Shown: positions 44,314 to 53,364 of the stretch, piece by piece
How the letters are laid out: each line of letters opens with the position of its first letter
Position numbering within the stretch: the first letter of the stretch is position 1
Position numbers and translations under genes: made by a program
Origin: Balneola sp. MJW-20
Lineage (GTDB): Bacteria; Bacteroidota; Rhodothermia; Balneolales; Balneolaceae
DNA length: 64,000 nt
Assembly (NCBI RefSeq): GCF_040811775.1
Contig: NZ_JBFNXW010000001.1
Location: 1,240,001-1,304,000, forward strand
Direction of reading: 5' to 3'
The notes under the pieces: model-generated
What the model saw: the letters and a program-made list of their open reading frames with translations, nothing else
Database searches by the model: none
What the model was told of the DNA's origin: nothing

Positions 44314-45518
44314 TGAAAAAAGAATCTACCTATGTTACTATTCTGATACTGCTGATCTTTGGATATATCCTGACAGAGTTCCTTAAGCCCGAAGAAATCG
44401 ACTGGTCAGAAAATTACTCACGGACCGAAACCATTCCCTATGGTTCAAAAATTACCTATGACATTCTTGAGCAAAGTAACTTTTTTCCTGAGCTTACCAT
44501 TAACAGTTCTCCTATTTTTAAATTTCCCGAAGATCCCCGCCCGCTAAACTGGATCTTTATAAGCAATTCCTTTGGCCTGGATCAGTGGGAAACGGAAATA
44601 CTGATGGATCGCGTAGCTTCCGGGGATCATGTATTTATATCGGCTAAGAATTTTTCAGGGGCATTAGCCGACAGCCTGAATGCTTCCACCCGGTTCAATA
44701 ACCCGCTTGGTTCAGGTAATCTATTAAATGCTGATGACAAGGGATCCTTAAACTTTGTACATCCTGACCTGAAGGCCGATTCCGGCTGGATCTTCAGGCT
44801 TAATTCTATTGAGACCTACATTCAAACGGTGGATACTTCCAGGGCTACGGTGATCGGTATTAATGATGGTGATCAGACCAATTTCGCAGCGATTTCTCAC
44901 GGAGAGGGTAAGATATTTCTCCATTCCAACCCGGCTGTGTTCACCAATTACTATCTGCGCGACTATGCCCTTTCCGGCTATTTTATTAATGCTATGCGAC
45001 TTCTTCCTGTACATCCGACGATATGGGATGAATATTACAAACCTGGACGGTTATCCGGTGGTGTGATGTCATTTATCGTCTCAGAAGAGAATTTAAAGTA
45101 TGCCTGGTTCACCGCTCTGAGCGCTGTTCTGCTGTTCATGATCTTCCGGGCAAAAAGAAGGCAGCGTATCATTCCCGAGATCGAAGCTCCTAAGAACAGT
45201 ACGATCGAATTTGCCCGGTCGGTAGGCAGCCTCTACCTTGAAAAAGGAGATCATATCGACATTGCTAATAAAAGGATACGGTTCTTTAAAGATCACCTTC
45301 GCACAAATCTCAGAATTGATCCTTCTTTAAATTCCGAGGACATGATTCGAAGTATTGCAGAGCGGGCTGAACTGGATACCGAAAAGGTCAGGAATTTATT
45401 CTCTGTGATCCATTCGATCGGGGAGAAAGAGGAAGCCTCTGCCGATGAATTAAAGGAACTAAATCTGAAAATCGATGAATTTTATTTTCTGACTGAGAAG
45501 CAGAGTCAGACTCATTAA
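44310..45518 (+). CDS. DUF4350-domain protein
   Basis: 402 aa. An N-terminal helix (YVTILILLIFGYILTEFLK) and a second near residue 260 (AWFTALSAVLLFMIFRAKRR) frame an extracytoplasmic domain with SKITYDILEQSNFF and the ISNSFGLDQWETEILMDRVA / GDHVFISAKNFSG stretch typical of DUF4350. The C-terminal cytoplasmic part is helical and charged. It starts with an ATGA overlap to the DUF4129 gene and ends 22 nt before the MoxR gene. Confidence 0.85.
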   Translation: MMKKESTYVTILILLIFGYILTEFLKPEEIDWSENYSRTETIPYGSKITYDILEQSNFFPELTINSSPIFKFPEDPRPLNWIFISNSFGLDQWETEILMDRVASGDHVFISAKNFSGALADSLNASTRFNNPLGSGNLLNADDKGSLNFVHPDLKADSGWIFRLNSIETYIQTVDTSRATVIGINDGDQTNFAAISHGEGKIFLHSNPAVFTNYYLRDYALSGYFINAMRLLPVHPTIWDEYYKPGRLSGGVMSFIVSEENLKYAWFTALSAVLLFMIFRAKRRQRIIPEIEAPKNSTIEFARSVGSLYLEKGDHIDIANKRIRFFKDHLRTNLRIDPSLNSEDMIRSIAERAELDTEKVRNLFSVIHSIGEKEEASADELKELNLKIDEFYFLTEKQSQTH

Positions 45519-45540
45519 CCGAATTGAAAATCAAAAAATT

Positions 45541-46536
45541 ATGGACACTCCTGACAAGGATACTAAGAATGAATTTGAAAACAGAACAGATCTCTCAGGG
45601 CTTGAAAAGCTGGTACAGGATCTGAGAAACGAGATCTCAAAAGTTATTGTCGGACAGGAAGAGATGATCGACCTTCTTCTCGTAGCCATCCTCGCTGATG
45701 GACACGTGCTGATCGAGGGTAATCCTGGAGTCGCCAAGACCCTGACCACCCGCTTACTGGCAGAGTGTATTAATACTAAATTCTCGCGCATACAATTTAC
45801 TCCAGACCTGATGCCCGCCGATGTTGTGGGTACATCTGTATATAATCCAAAGGTTACCGATTTTGAGTTCAAGAAGGGACCGGCTTTTACTAATGTTCTT
45901 TTAATTGATGAGATCAATCGATCTCCGGCAAAGACCCAGTCTGCCCTCTTCGAAGTTATGGAAGAAAGACAGATCACCGTCGATGGAAACACCTATCCCC
46001 TCCAGGAACCTTTCATGGTTGTTGCTACACAAAATCCCATTGATCACGAAGGAACTTATCGCCTTCCGGAAGCTCAGCTTGACCGGTTTCTCTTTAAGAT
46101 CGAAGTTCCCTATCCCGACCTGGAACAGGAGATCTCCATTCTTGAGGGCAGCCTGAACCGAAGCAACCGCTTTGATCTCAGCATGATCAGGAAGGTCGTA
46201 TCTGCGGATGAGATCATTAAACAGCGAAAAGCCGTACAACAGGTACATGTCTCTGCTGAGGTAATGAAATACATTGCTGAGATCACCCAGAACACCCGTA
46301 ACAGCGGTTCACTTTCTGTTGGAGCCTCACCAAGAGCTTCGGTATACCTGATGCGTGCATCTCAGGCCTGGGCGGCCACACGGGGACGTGATTTTGTCAC
46401 CCCCGAAGATGTGAAAAGTGTGGTGCGTCCGGCATTTCGTCATCGCATTATGCTCACCCCTGAAAAAGAAATGGAAGGAGTAAGTCCGGATCAGGTGATA
46501 AAGCTGATCCTAGAAAAAACAGAGGTACCCAGATAA
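45541..46536 (+). CDS. MoxR-family AAA+ ATPase (cluster copy)
   Basis: 331 aa. Walker A is GNPGVAKT, Walker B is LLIDEINRSPAKTQSALFEV, and sensor and arginine-finger regions follow (VATQNPIDHEGTYRLPEAQL). The lid motif GASPRASVYLMRASQAWAAT ends the protein. This copy sits in the expected place, next to a DUF58 gene and the DUF4350/DUF4129 membrane proteins, so it probably remodels that membrane assembly. It shares the fold and most motifs with the orphan copy at 18709. Confidence 0.93.
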   Translation: MDTPDKDTKNEFENRTDLSGLEKLVQDLRNEISKVIVGQEEMIDLLLVAILADGHVLIEGNPGVAKTLTTRLLAECINTKFSRIQFTPDLMPADVVGTSVYNPKVTDFEFKKGPAFTNVLLIDEINRSPAKTQSALFEVMEERQITVDGNTYPLQEPFMVVATQNPIDHEGTYRLPEAQLDRFLFKIEVPYPDLEQEISILEGSLNRSNRFDLSMIRKVVSADEIIKQRKAVQQVHVSAEVMKYIAEITQNTRNSGSLSVGASPRASVYLMRASQAWAATRGRDFVTPEDVKSVVRPAFRHRIMLTPEKEMEGVSPDQVIKLILEKTEVPR

Positions 46537-46610
46537 TCCGTTTTCTTAAAGGCATATATCTTTCTGACCTCTTCTTCTATGGGATCTCAGGGACCACATT
46601 TCTTTTCCTG

Positions 46611-47867
46611 TTGGGATATTTCTATCCGACAGTCGGAGCACTTGCGAACCTGACTTTGATCGCTTTTATCATCCTGTCTGTATTAGACTATCTCATGCTA
46701 TTCAGCAGCAATGAACCACTTAGTGCTGAACGTCATACTCCAAACCGTTTATCCAACGGAGATGTTAACCAGATCAGAGTATCTTTTGCATCCCATCTTC
46801 CCTTCAGATCAAAAGTAGAAATGATCGATGAGATACCTCATCAGTTCCAGATACGGGATTTTGCTATTTCTTGGGAAGCCGGACCCGGCCAACAAAAGGA
46901 GATTCATTATGATCTAAGGCCTACTGAAAGAGGTTCGTACTCTTTTGGCAATATGAATTTTTATGTAACCGGCCGGATCGGCCTTATAAGGCGAAAGGTT
47001 ACGATACCGGCTTCTAAAGAAGTACCGGTTTATCCTTCTTTCATTCAGATGCGCAAATTTGAGATGTATGCCATTTCGAACAGACTGACGGACATTGGGA
47101 TCAAAAAGATTCGCAGGGTTGGTCACACGATGGAATTTGACCAGATAAAAGAATATGTGCGGGGAGATGATGTACGTTCGATCAACTGGAAGGCTACAGC
47201 CCGGGCAAATACCCTGATGGTGAACCAGTATCAGGATGAACGCTCGCAGCAGGTGATCAGTGTGGTAGATATGGGTCGGGTTATGAAAATGCCTTTTGAG
47301 GGTCTTAGCTTACTGGACTACGCGATTAACACCAGCCTCGTCATTTCCAACATTGCCCTGATCAAAGATGATAAGGCTGGATTTGTCGGCTTTACGAATG
47401 ATAAGATCACCATGGTAAAGCCCCAGAAAAAAAGAACACATATCAGAGCCATTCAGGAAGCTTTGTACAAAGCTGATACTAACTTTCTGGAGTCCAGCTA
47501 TGAGAAATTGATGGTCACTCTTAAAAGCAAGGTCCGCCAGCGAAGCCTGATCCTCTTATATACTAATTTTGAAACTCTTTCATCTATGAAGAGGCAGCTT
47601 CCCTATCTTACTCAGATCGCAAGAGACCATCTTCTTGTCACGGTCTTCTTCGAAAATACAGAGATGGATCGTCTGATCCGACAGCCGGCAGGCAAGCTCG
47701 AAGATATCTATACTAAAACAATAGCAGAAAAATTCAGTTTTGAAAAAAGGCAGATCGTGAAAAGTCTGAACCAACGTGGAATCCAGACCATACTTACTGC
47801 TCCCAAGGAATTATCAGTAAATGCGATCAATAAATATCTGGAGCTTAAGGCCAGAGGTCTGATATAA
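46611..47867 (+). CDS. DUF58-domain protein; true start probably upstream, not ATG
   Basis: 418 aa from a TTG at 46611. The frame stays open upstream to at least 46533 and encodes IRFLKGIYLSDLFFYGISGT and a first membrane helix, as expected of the family, so the protein likely begins at an ATA (46533, overlapping the MoxR stop as ATAA) or ATC (46536) codon. The DUF58 core has EFDQIKEYVRGDDVRSINWK followed by ATARANTLMVNQYQDERSQQ, a von Willebrand A-like region. Two membrane helices precede it. It ends a RDD/SpoIIM/DUF4129/DUF4350/MoxR cluster; VWA (BatA/BatB) genes do not follow. The product probably works with MoxR at the inner membrane. Confidence 0.88.
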   Translation: MGYFYPTVGALANLTLIAFIILSVLDYLMLFSSNEPLSAERHTPNRLSNGDVNQIRVSFASHLPFRSKVEMIDEIPHQFQIRDFAISWEAGPGQQKEIHYDLRPTERGSYSFGNMNFYVTGRIGLIRRKVTIPASKEVPVYPSFIQMRKFEMYAISNRLTDIGIKKIRRVGHTMEFDQIKEYVRGDDVRSINWKATARANTLMVNQYQDERSQQVISVVDMGRVMKMPFEGLSLLDYAINTSLVISNIALIKDDKAGFVGFTNDKITMVKPQKKRTHIRAIQEALYKADTNFLESSYEKLMVTLKSKVRQRSLILLYTNFETLSSMKRQLPYLTQIARDHLLVTVFFENTEMDRLIRQPAGKLEDIYTKTIAEKFSFEKRQIVKSLNQRGIQTILTAPKELSVNAINKYLELKARGLI

Positions 47868-47890
47868 TGCTTCTCTAAGGTATAGACATA

Positions 47891-47922
47891 AAAAAAACCG
47901 GCACTGATAAATGCCGGCTTTC
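47891..47922. terminator. Bidirectional terminator between the DUF58 gene and the T9SS protein gene
   Basis: CCGGCA (47898-47903) pairs with TGCCGG (47912-47917) around an 8-nt loop, flanked by seven A residues and a short T-run. It serves the plus-strand Bat-like cluster and the minus-strand gene ending at 47945. Confidence 0.7.
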
Positions 47923-47944
47923 CAAAACTAGATATATAAATGAT

Positions 47945-49246
47945 CTACTTGATCAATGTCATCTTTCGGGTAAAGGATGTTGATCCGGCCTGCAGGCGGT
48001 AAATATAAATTCCGCTCGATAGATTTGAAGCATTAAAGTTTACTTCATGAGAACCGGCTCCAAAACGTTGCTGGTTGACTAATGTAGCCACTTCGCGACC
48101 CAGCATGTCATATACCCTGATCGATACCTGCTCCGGCTGTGGAAGACTGAAGCTGATATTAGTGGTCGGGTTGAATGGATTGGGATAGTTCTGATTCAAC
48201 ACATATTCACTGGGTAATTCATCATCGTTTTCGTTGGATGTGGCAACACTTGCTTCCAGTGACACATTATCAATCACAACAATTCCTACATCCGCACCCA
48301 TATCGAATAAAACACGGCTGGATGCACTCCCAAAATCGTTTCCGGTACCGTCATCGGTTGCAACCAGATCGATCGTGTAGGTTCTGTTTGTATCAGCTAA
48401 AGTAACCGTCTCGGTTGCAGCATAAAATGGAGCATCACTCTGTCCGATGCCTACCACCATATCTCTGCTGTTACCTTCAGAGGTAGATGCGTCAAAAGTC
48501 AGTGTGTAACTTTCACCGGGACTTAATTCGACTATCTGGCTCAAGTTTACAGAAAAAGCCTCTCCTGCAGACTGAACATCAGCAAAATTGAAACTGTTTC
48601 CATTTTCAGTCCTGATATCCAGTGCATTACCATACCAGGAACCATCGTTTCCGGCCTCGAAATCACCGTTCGTTACAAGTTCACCTTGTGGGCCACCGTT
48701 ATCCTGTACTTCAGAAAAGGTGATATTATCGAAATAGATCGTGGCATCTTCGCTTCTTTCCCCAAAATCCGGAAAGATAGTAATACCATTCCAGGGTTCA
48801 CTTGGTGGGTTATCGACATTTGAAAAATCAAAAGTCAGCTCTTCCCATTCGTTGGTTACTGTATTGGCAACCTTTACTTCCGGATAAGCAAAACCTGAGG
48901 CGGTCTCCAGCTTTATTCCTACGTCGCTTATCTTAGACTTCCAGACCATGATCTTAATGGTTCTGTTGGTCTCATCCAGTGTAAATGAACCGATATCTCT
49001 GGTAGTTGCTCCAGCGAAGGAAGCTCCTTCTGCTCTTACCGTGATAGCAGCTACAGAATCTGATGTATTGGCTCCGGTAGCATCAGGATTGAATATGACA
49101 TCGACTGGGGGGTTATCACCATTTTCGAATACCGTCCAGGACCAGTCTGCACCGTTTCCGTCGGCCTCAAAGTTAATGGGGTTTATTTGAGCAGTCGCGA
49201 CTGAGGACAGGGCGAATGCTACTATTGTCAAGAAAAATGATTTCAT
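47945..49246 (-). CDS. Secreted protein with two carbohydrate-binding-like domains and a T9SS type A sorting domain
   Basis: 433 aa. A signal peptide (FFLTIVAFALSSVATAQ) leads a first beta-sandwich domain of about 165 residues (INFEADGNGADWSWTVFENG, ending IYFDNITFSEV) and a second (ELVTNGDFEAGNDGSWYGN, ending IVVIDNVSLEA) resembling CBM4/9-type modules. The C-terminal 80 residues are a type IX sorting domain: ELPSEYVLNQNYPNPFNPTT, the VSIRVYDMLGREVATLVNQQ strand and the final FTRKMTLIK. It should be exported by T9SS and tethered on the surface, where it may bind glucan. No catalytic residues are seen. It sits downstream of the symporter-GH17 gene, with a 14-nt palindrome in the gap, and ends at a bidirectional terminator. 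Confidence 0.85.
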   Translation of the reverse strand: MKSFFLTIVAFALSSVATAQINPINFEADGNGADWSWTVFENGDNPPVDVIFNPDATGANTSDSVAAITVRAEGASFAGATTRDIGSFTLDETNRTIKIMVWKSKISDVGIKLETASGFAYPEVKVANTVTNEWEELTFDFSNVDNPPSEPWNGITIFPDFGERSEDATIYFDNITFSEVQDNGGPQGELVTNGDFEAGNDGSWYGNALDIRTENGNSFNFADVQSAGEAFSVNLSQIVELSPGESYTLTFDASTSEGNSRDMVVGIGQSDAPFYAATETVTLADTNRTYTIDLVATDDGTGNDFGSASSRVLFDMGADVGIVVIDNVSLEASVATSNENDDELPSEYVLNQNYPNPFNPTTNISFSLPQPEQVSIRVYDMLGREVATLVNQQRFGAGSHEVNFNASNLSSGIYIYRLQAGSTSFTRKMTLIK

Positions 49247-49321
49247 AGCTCTCTTTCTGATTAGTTTAAATTGTATCGCTTTACTATATCTATATGATCT
49301 TTTTAGATTTAGTCTATACTA

Positions 49322-49335
49322 ACTACAATTGTAGT
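49322..49335. promoter_or_regulatory. Perfect 14-nt palindrome, possible operator
   Basis: ACTACAATTGTAGT is a perfect palindrome in the 133-nt gap upstream of the T9SS/CBM gene and downstream of the symporter-GH17 gene. The rest of the gap is AT-rich and shows no TAnnTTTG element. Confidence 0.4.
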
Positions 49336-49379
49336 GATTAACTAATCATTCCGTTTTAAAACCTATTAAAAAGGTCGAA

Positions 49380-51842
49380 CTAATACTTCAGTTTTTCTTT
49401 ACTGTCCCAGATTCCCCAATAGGCTCCTACAGTACCCTCACTTTGAACTTTCCAGGATTCATCAAAGGATGAAAAGTAAAATACTTCGATCTCCTGGTCA
49501 TGAGTCCAGAGAATTGTATTGATGAAATACTTCATAGCGCTTTCTTTGGATGGGAATGCTCCGCCCAGACTTTCGCCTTCGCTGGGCCAGCCCGTTTCCG
49601 ATATGATCACTCTCTTATCTCCGGCAACCTCTTTCACAGAATAGTACATTTGTCTCATATGCTGCAGAGAATCGTTGAAGTGAGTACCCTCCCAGAATGG
49701 ATAACAGTTACATAAGATCACATCGCATAGTTCAGTAATCGCAGGTTTCTGTACGAATTCATAATAGGCATCCACATAACTTACCGGAATATCAGGCAAT
49801 GCCTCTTTTACCCTTCTCATATAATCCAGCAGCTGTTCTTCGGTGAGGTCGTTTCGGTATAGTACTTCATTCCCAACGGCAGCTATGTCGACATATCCTT
49901 CTTTACCGAGCCTGATCAGTGATTCGATCTCTTCTTCATTCTTGTCAAGATCACTGCCAAGCCATGCTCCAACCAGTGTTTTAAGGCCGTATTCTTTAGC
50001 GATCGGTGGAATCAGTTCATTCCCTTCCGTACAGGAAAAAGATCTTATCCAGTCAGTATGGTTCTTTAGGATCTGAATTCTCCGGTGGATCTGTCCGTCA
50101 TAGATCGCATCACCCGGTTTCTGATTCTCCTCATACAGGCTAAAGCAGAATCCGTGAATACCACTATCCAGTACTCTTTTAAAAAGTTTCTTTATTTCAT
50201 CTTCCGAGAGGTCTTCCATATAATCGAGTTTCTCGATCATATCTGATTGTTTGAAATTAAGGAATCGTTCTTCTCTGAATGACATGTTTCTACTTTTAAA
50301 TAGTTCGTATGTTATGGTGGTCTCAGAGCTGAAAGAAGTCTCTTCCACCTGTTGTTCGTTTAATTCTTTTACCGGTTCCTTTTCACTTTTTGATTCATCG
50401 GAACTAATTTCACCTTTTCTTTTTGCGAGCGCTTCTCTGATCTCATTCGCACGTTCCTCATCAATATCGTAGGTCCACATTACGAGAATGGCAATGAAAG
50501 TACCAAGTATCGGTAATCCGGAAAAGAATGCTCTTAAACCGGTTATCCCTGGCCAAACCTCTCCGATAGGAATAGGTCCCGGCAGAGCATCTGCACTAAA
50601 TCCTACCACGCTGAGGATTACACCACTGAGTCCGCCTGCAATCGCAAAGCCAAATTTTACCATCCACCAGTATATCGCTCCAAAAATTCCTTCCCTTCGG
50701 CCCCCGTTGATCAATTCATCCAGATCTATCACATCCGCAGTCATCGACATCATAAGCGTGAATAAACTACCGATCCCGAAGGAGAAAAATGGCAATGCAA
50801 TGATGAACATATAAGGTTTTCCTGGAATGAGCAGGAACCAAAATAAGATGTATCCAATAATGGAAATAGATTGAGATACTATAAAGGCTTTTTTCTTGCC
50901 CATGACCCTGGACATTCTTGTAACAATAGGTATTACTATAAAGGTTGTGGCTAAAGCACCAAGACTACCGAATAAGGTGGGCCAGACGCCGGCAGCTCCT
51001 GCATCTCCCCCAAATAAGTGATATACGATCACGAAGAAGGTAAAGGCTGCCACAGTATTAAAAGCATTAAAGATCAGGAATGTGGAAATGCATAATTTTC
51101 TGAATGGCTTTGATTTAAATGCCTCCACAAAGCTATTGATGATCTGTTTAAATCCGATCCCTATGGTCTTTAATTTAATGGGAGTATAATCATCTCGGTC
51201 TAGAGTGGATTCCCCCTTGATAAAGATGGCAGGGATCATAGCACAAACCATAAATATTCCACCAACCCAGACAGCCAGAGTCCGGGTAGCTACTTCGGCC
51301 GAAGCAAACCATTCCGGATCGTACATAATGACCCAAAACCAGGGTGCAATCACCCAGGCCCACTGCCCGATCCACTGTGCGATTGCCATGATCTGTGTTC
51401 GCTCATGGAAATCTTCACTCATTTCATAGCCCATAGCTACGTAAGGAACACTGAAAATGGTTAATCCAAGGAAAAAGACCACCGACCATGCCATGAAATA
51501 GGTGAAGTTATAATTCACACTATTGTCAGCATATAATTGCCACATGATCATGAAACTCACACCCATCACTATAGCACCAACAAATACATACTGACGGCGG
51601 CGGCCCCATTTCGACCGGGTGTTATCTGAGATGAAACCCATGATAGGATCAGTAAAAGCATCAAAAATACGAGGGAAAAAGAAGATCACTCCCCACATCC
51701 AACCCGGAAATCCAAGATCTTGCACCAGTACCACCATAAAAATACTGAGTACTGCCGGGAACATCTGGTTTGCAAGCATTCCGAATCCGAATGCTAATTT
51801 GTTTGAGAATGGTACAGTCTTGGTCTTTACTGATTCACTCAT
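49380..51842 (-). CDS. GPH-family sugar symporter fused to a C-terminal GH17 glucanase domain
   Basis: 820 aa. Residues 1 to about 460 are a MelB-type glycoside-pentoside-hexuronide:cation symporter with 12 membrane helices. Family motifs: FFPRIFDAFTDPIMGFISDN (the D-x-x-x-D cation-site helix), SKWGRRRQYVFVGA and LMMSMTADVIDLDELINGGR. A charged linker of about 70 residues (KRKGEISSDESKSEKEPVKE) follows. From about 540 a GH17-like barrel begins, with FCFSLYEENQKPGDAIYDGQ, acid/base Glu659 in VGNEVLYRNDL and nucleophile Glu749 in VIISETGWPSEGES. MelB-type transporters have a cytoplasmic C-terminus, so the hydrolase should face the cytoplasm. It would cut beta-1,3-glucan oligosaccharides as they enter. 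The C-terminus parallels the GH17 lipoprotein encoded at 53365. The gap from the GH30 gene is 35 nt, so it belongs to the same run. Confidence 0.9.
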   Translation of the reverse strand: MSESVKTKTVPFSNKLAFGFGMLANQMFPAVLSIFMVVLVQDLGFPGWMWGVIFFFPRIFDAFTDPIMGFISDNTRSKWGRRRQYVFVGAIVMGVSFMIMWQLYADNSVNYNFTYFMAWSVVFFLGLTIFSVPYVAMGYEMSEDFHERTQIMAIAQWIGQWAWVIAPWFWVIMYDPEWFASAEVATRTLAVWVGGIFMVCAMIPAIFIKGESTLDRDDYTPIKLKTIGIGFKQIINSFVEAFKSKPFRKLCISTFLIFNAFNTVAAFTFFVIVYHLFGGDAGAAGVWPTLFGSLGALATTFIVIPIVTRMSRVMGKKKAFIVSQSISIIGYILFWFLLIPGKPYMFIIALPFFSFGIGSLFTLMMSMTADVIDLDELINGGRREGIFGAIYWWMVKFGFAIAGGLSGVILSVVGFSADALPGPIPIGEVWPGITGLRAFFSGLPILGTFIAILVMWTYDIDEERANEIREALAKRKGEISSDESKSEKEPVKELNEQQVEETSFSSETTITYELFKSRNMSFREERFLNFKQSDMIEKLDYMEDLSEDEIKKLFKRVLDSGIHGFCFSLYEENQKPGDAIYDGQIHRRIQILKNHTDWIRSFSCTEGNELIPPIAKEYGLKTLVGAWLGSDLDKNEEEIESLIRLGKEGYVDIAAVGNEVLYRNDLTEEQLLDYMRRVKEALPDIPVSYVDAYYEFVQKPAITELCDVILCNCYPFWEGTHFNDSLQHMRQMYYSVKEVAGDKRVIISETGWPSEGESLGGAFPSKESAMKYFINTILWTHDQEIEVFYFSSFDESWKVQSEGTVGAYWGIWDSKEKLKY

Positions 51843-51877
51843 ATTTTAACTCCGTTACCCACCCCATTCCATACCGG

Positions 51878-53362
51878 TTATGGTGTAATTAATATTGTTT
51901 GAATGGCATTTCCCCGAATTCCAACATTGGTTGATTTACCGCCCAAATTAAGTTGTACTGTCTTTGCTTCATCTACCTGATTAAGCATTACAACTGCAAT
52001 GGTCCCATCCGGATTCTCAACTGCAGTTAACAATAATTCCTTGCTTTCAAGATCATGACCAATGCGGGTTGCACCGGGCCGGATATACCGGCTGAAGTGA
52101 GCCATAGTATAGTATAAAGGGGTGAAATAGACTTCATCATTTTCAGGATCGACAATGACCGGGGCCAGACACCAGTTATTTGCCCAGTTAGGTCCTCCCT
52201 GACGGTCCAGCACCATATTCCAGTCAACCCAGCCGTCGACCCAGTTATTTAAAGTACCGATCATATCACGGGCATATCTGAATACCGGGGCATATTTTGG
52301 ATGCAGGTATTTTTGATCCTCAGGAGCCCAGTCCCAGCCCCAGTCTGTGGCTTCTTTTTCCCAGTACCAATCATCTTCTTTCCATTTCGGAACATCAGCA
52401 TCTGCAGTAGCTTCGGTCTGTATAAGGTACTTATCAGGGGCTGCATTATGAGCGTATTGAAGCGCTTCCGGGAATACATCGTAGGTACTGGCATACCAGT
52501 GGATAGCCGTGCCATCAAAATATTTTGCAGCCTCCTCATCTCCATACATGACATCTACCCATTCTTCCAGGTGATCACGGTTTTGATCATATCCCAGCAG
52601 CACTATTTCATGACCGTCGGCTTCAAGCTTAGGGCCCAGGTGTCCGGATACAAATGCATTCATCTCTTCAGCGGTATAATGCATACTCTCCCAGTTTTCA
52701 CCATTTCCCAGTGGCTCATTTTCTACGGTAATGCCCCAGATATCTATTCCCTGTTGAGCATAAGCACTAAGGTACTTTGAGAAAAAGAGTGCCCAGGTAT
52801 CATAATATTCAGGCAGCAGCTTCCCTCCTTTCCAGGCATTATTGTCTTTCATCCAGGGGGGTGCAGTCCATGGTGAGCTGATGACTCTGAACCCTTCCGT
52901 TGATACTGCCATAGCATCCTTGATCAGAGGGATGATATCATCCATGTCTTCTTCAATACTGAAATTCCTGAGTTCCTTATCCGGTTCCGGGTGATAAGAA
53001 TAATTACCCAGAGAAAAGTCACTGGAGTTTATGTGCGTTCGGGTGAGTGAATATTTGGCTCCGTCATCGCCGAAATAGGCCTCAATAATTCTGCTGCGGT
53101 TATCCGAACTGAGTTGATTCAGTAGCCATGCGGTCGACTCGGTAAAAGAGCCCCCTATACCGGTAATTTCCTGATATCTTTTTTCAGGATCGATGCTAAC
53201 TGCTACGATGGTATCTGTTTCCGGAAATTCGGTTACTTCACTAAGCTGATTGCCACTTTTCGAGGTCTCAAATACCTGAACATCAAGTGAATTAGGTTTC
53301 ATACAGCTGCTCAATAAAATGACTGATATAATGACTATACAAGAAGTAAGCCGTGATCCCAT
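51878..53362 (-). CDS. GH30-family lipoprotein, probable beta-1,6-glucanase
   Basis: 494 aa with a lipobox (IISVILLSSCMKPNS, LLSSC). The barrel domain opens with the GH30 pattern YQEITGIGGSFTESTAWLLN and RTHINSSDFSLGNYSYHPEP, then SSPWTAPPWMKDNNAWKGGK. Acid/base is Glu216 in GITVENEPLGNGENW and nucleophile Glu317 in YLIQTEATADADVP; both are present. The C-terminal beta-sandwich ends the protein (TVQLNLGGKSTNVGIRGNAI). In GH30 subfamilies that act on beta-1,6-glucan the same architecture is seen. With GH16 and GH17 neighbours the target is probably the beta-1,6 branches of laminarin-type glucans. It starts 2 nt after the GH17 gene ends. Linkage is inferred from context. Confidence 0.9.
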   Translation of the reverse strand: MGSRLTSCIVIISVILLSSCMKPNSLDVQVFETSKSGNQLSEVTEFPETDTIVAVSIDPEKRYQEITGIGGSFTESTAWLLNQLSSDNRSRIIEAYFGDDGAKYSLTRTHINSSDFSLGNYSYHPEPDKELRNFSIEEDMDDIIPLIKDAMAVSTEGFRVISSPWTAPPWMKDNNAWKGGKLLPEYYDTWALFFSKYLSAYAQQGIDIWGITVENEPLGNGENWESMHYTAEEMNAFVSGHLGPKLEADGHEIVLLGYDQNRDHLEEWVDVMYGDEEAAKYFDGTAIHWYASTYDVFPEALQYAHNAAPDKYLIQTEATADADVPKWKEDDWYWEKEATDWGWDWAPEDQKYLHPKYAPVFRYARDMIGTLNNWVDGWVDWNMVLDRQGGPNWANNWCLAPVIVDPENDEVYFTPLYYTMAHFSRYIRPGATRIGHDLESKELLLTAVENPDGTIAVVMLNQVDEAKTVQLNLGGKSTNVGIRGNAIQTILITP

Positions 53363-53364
53363 TT

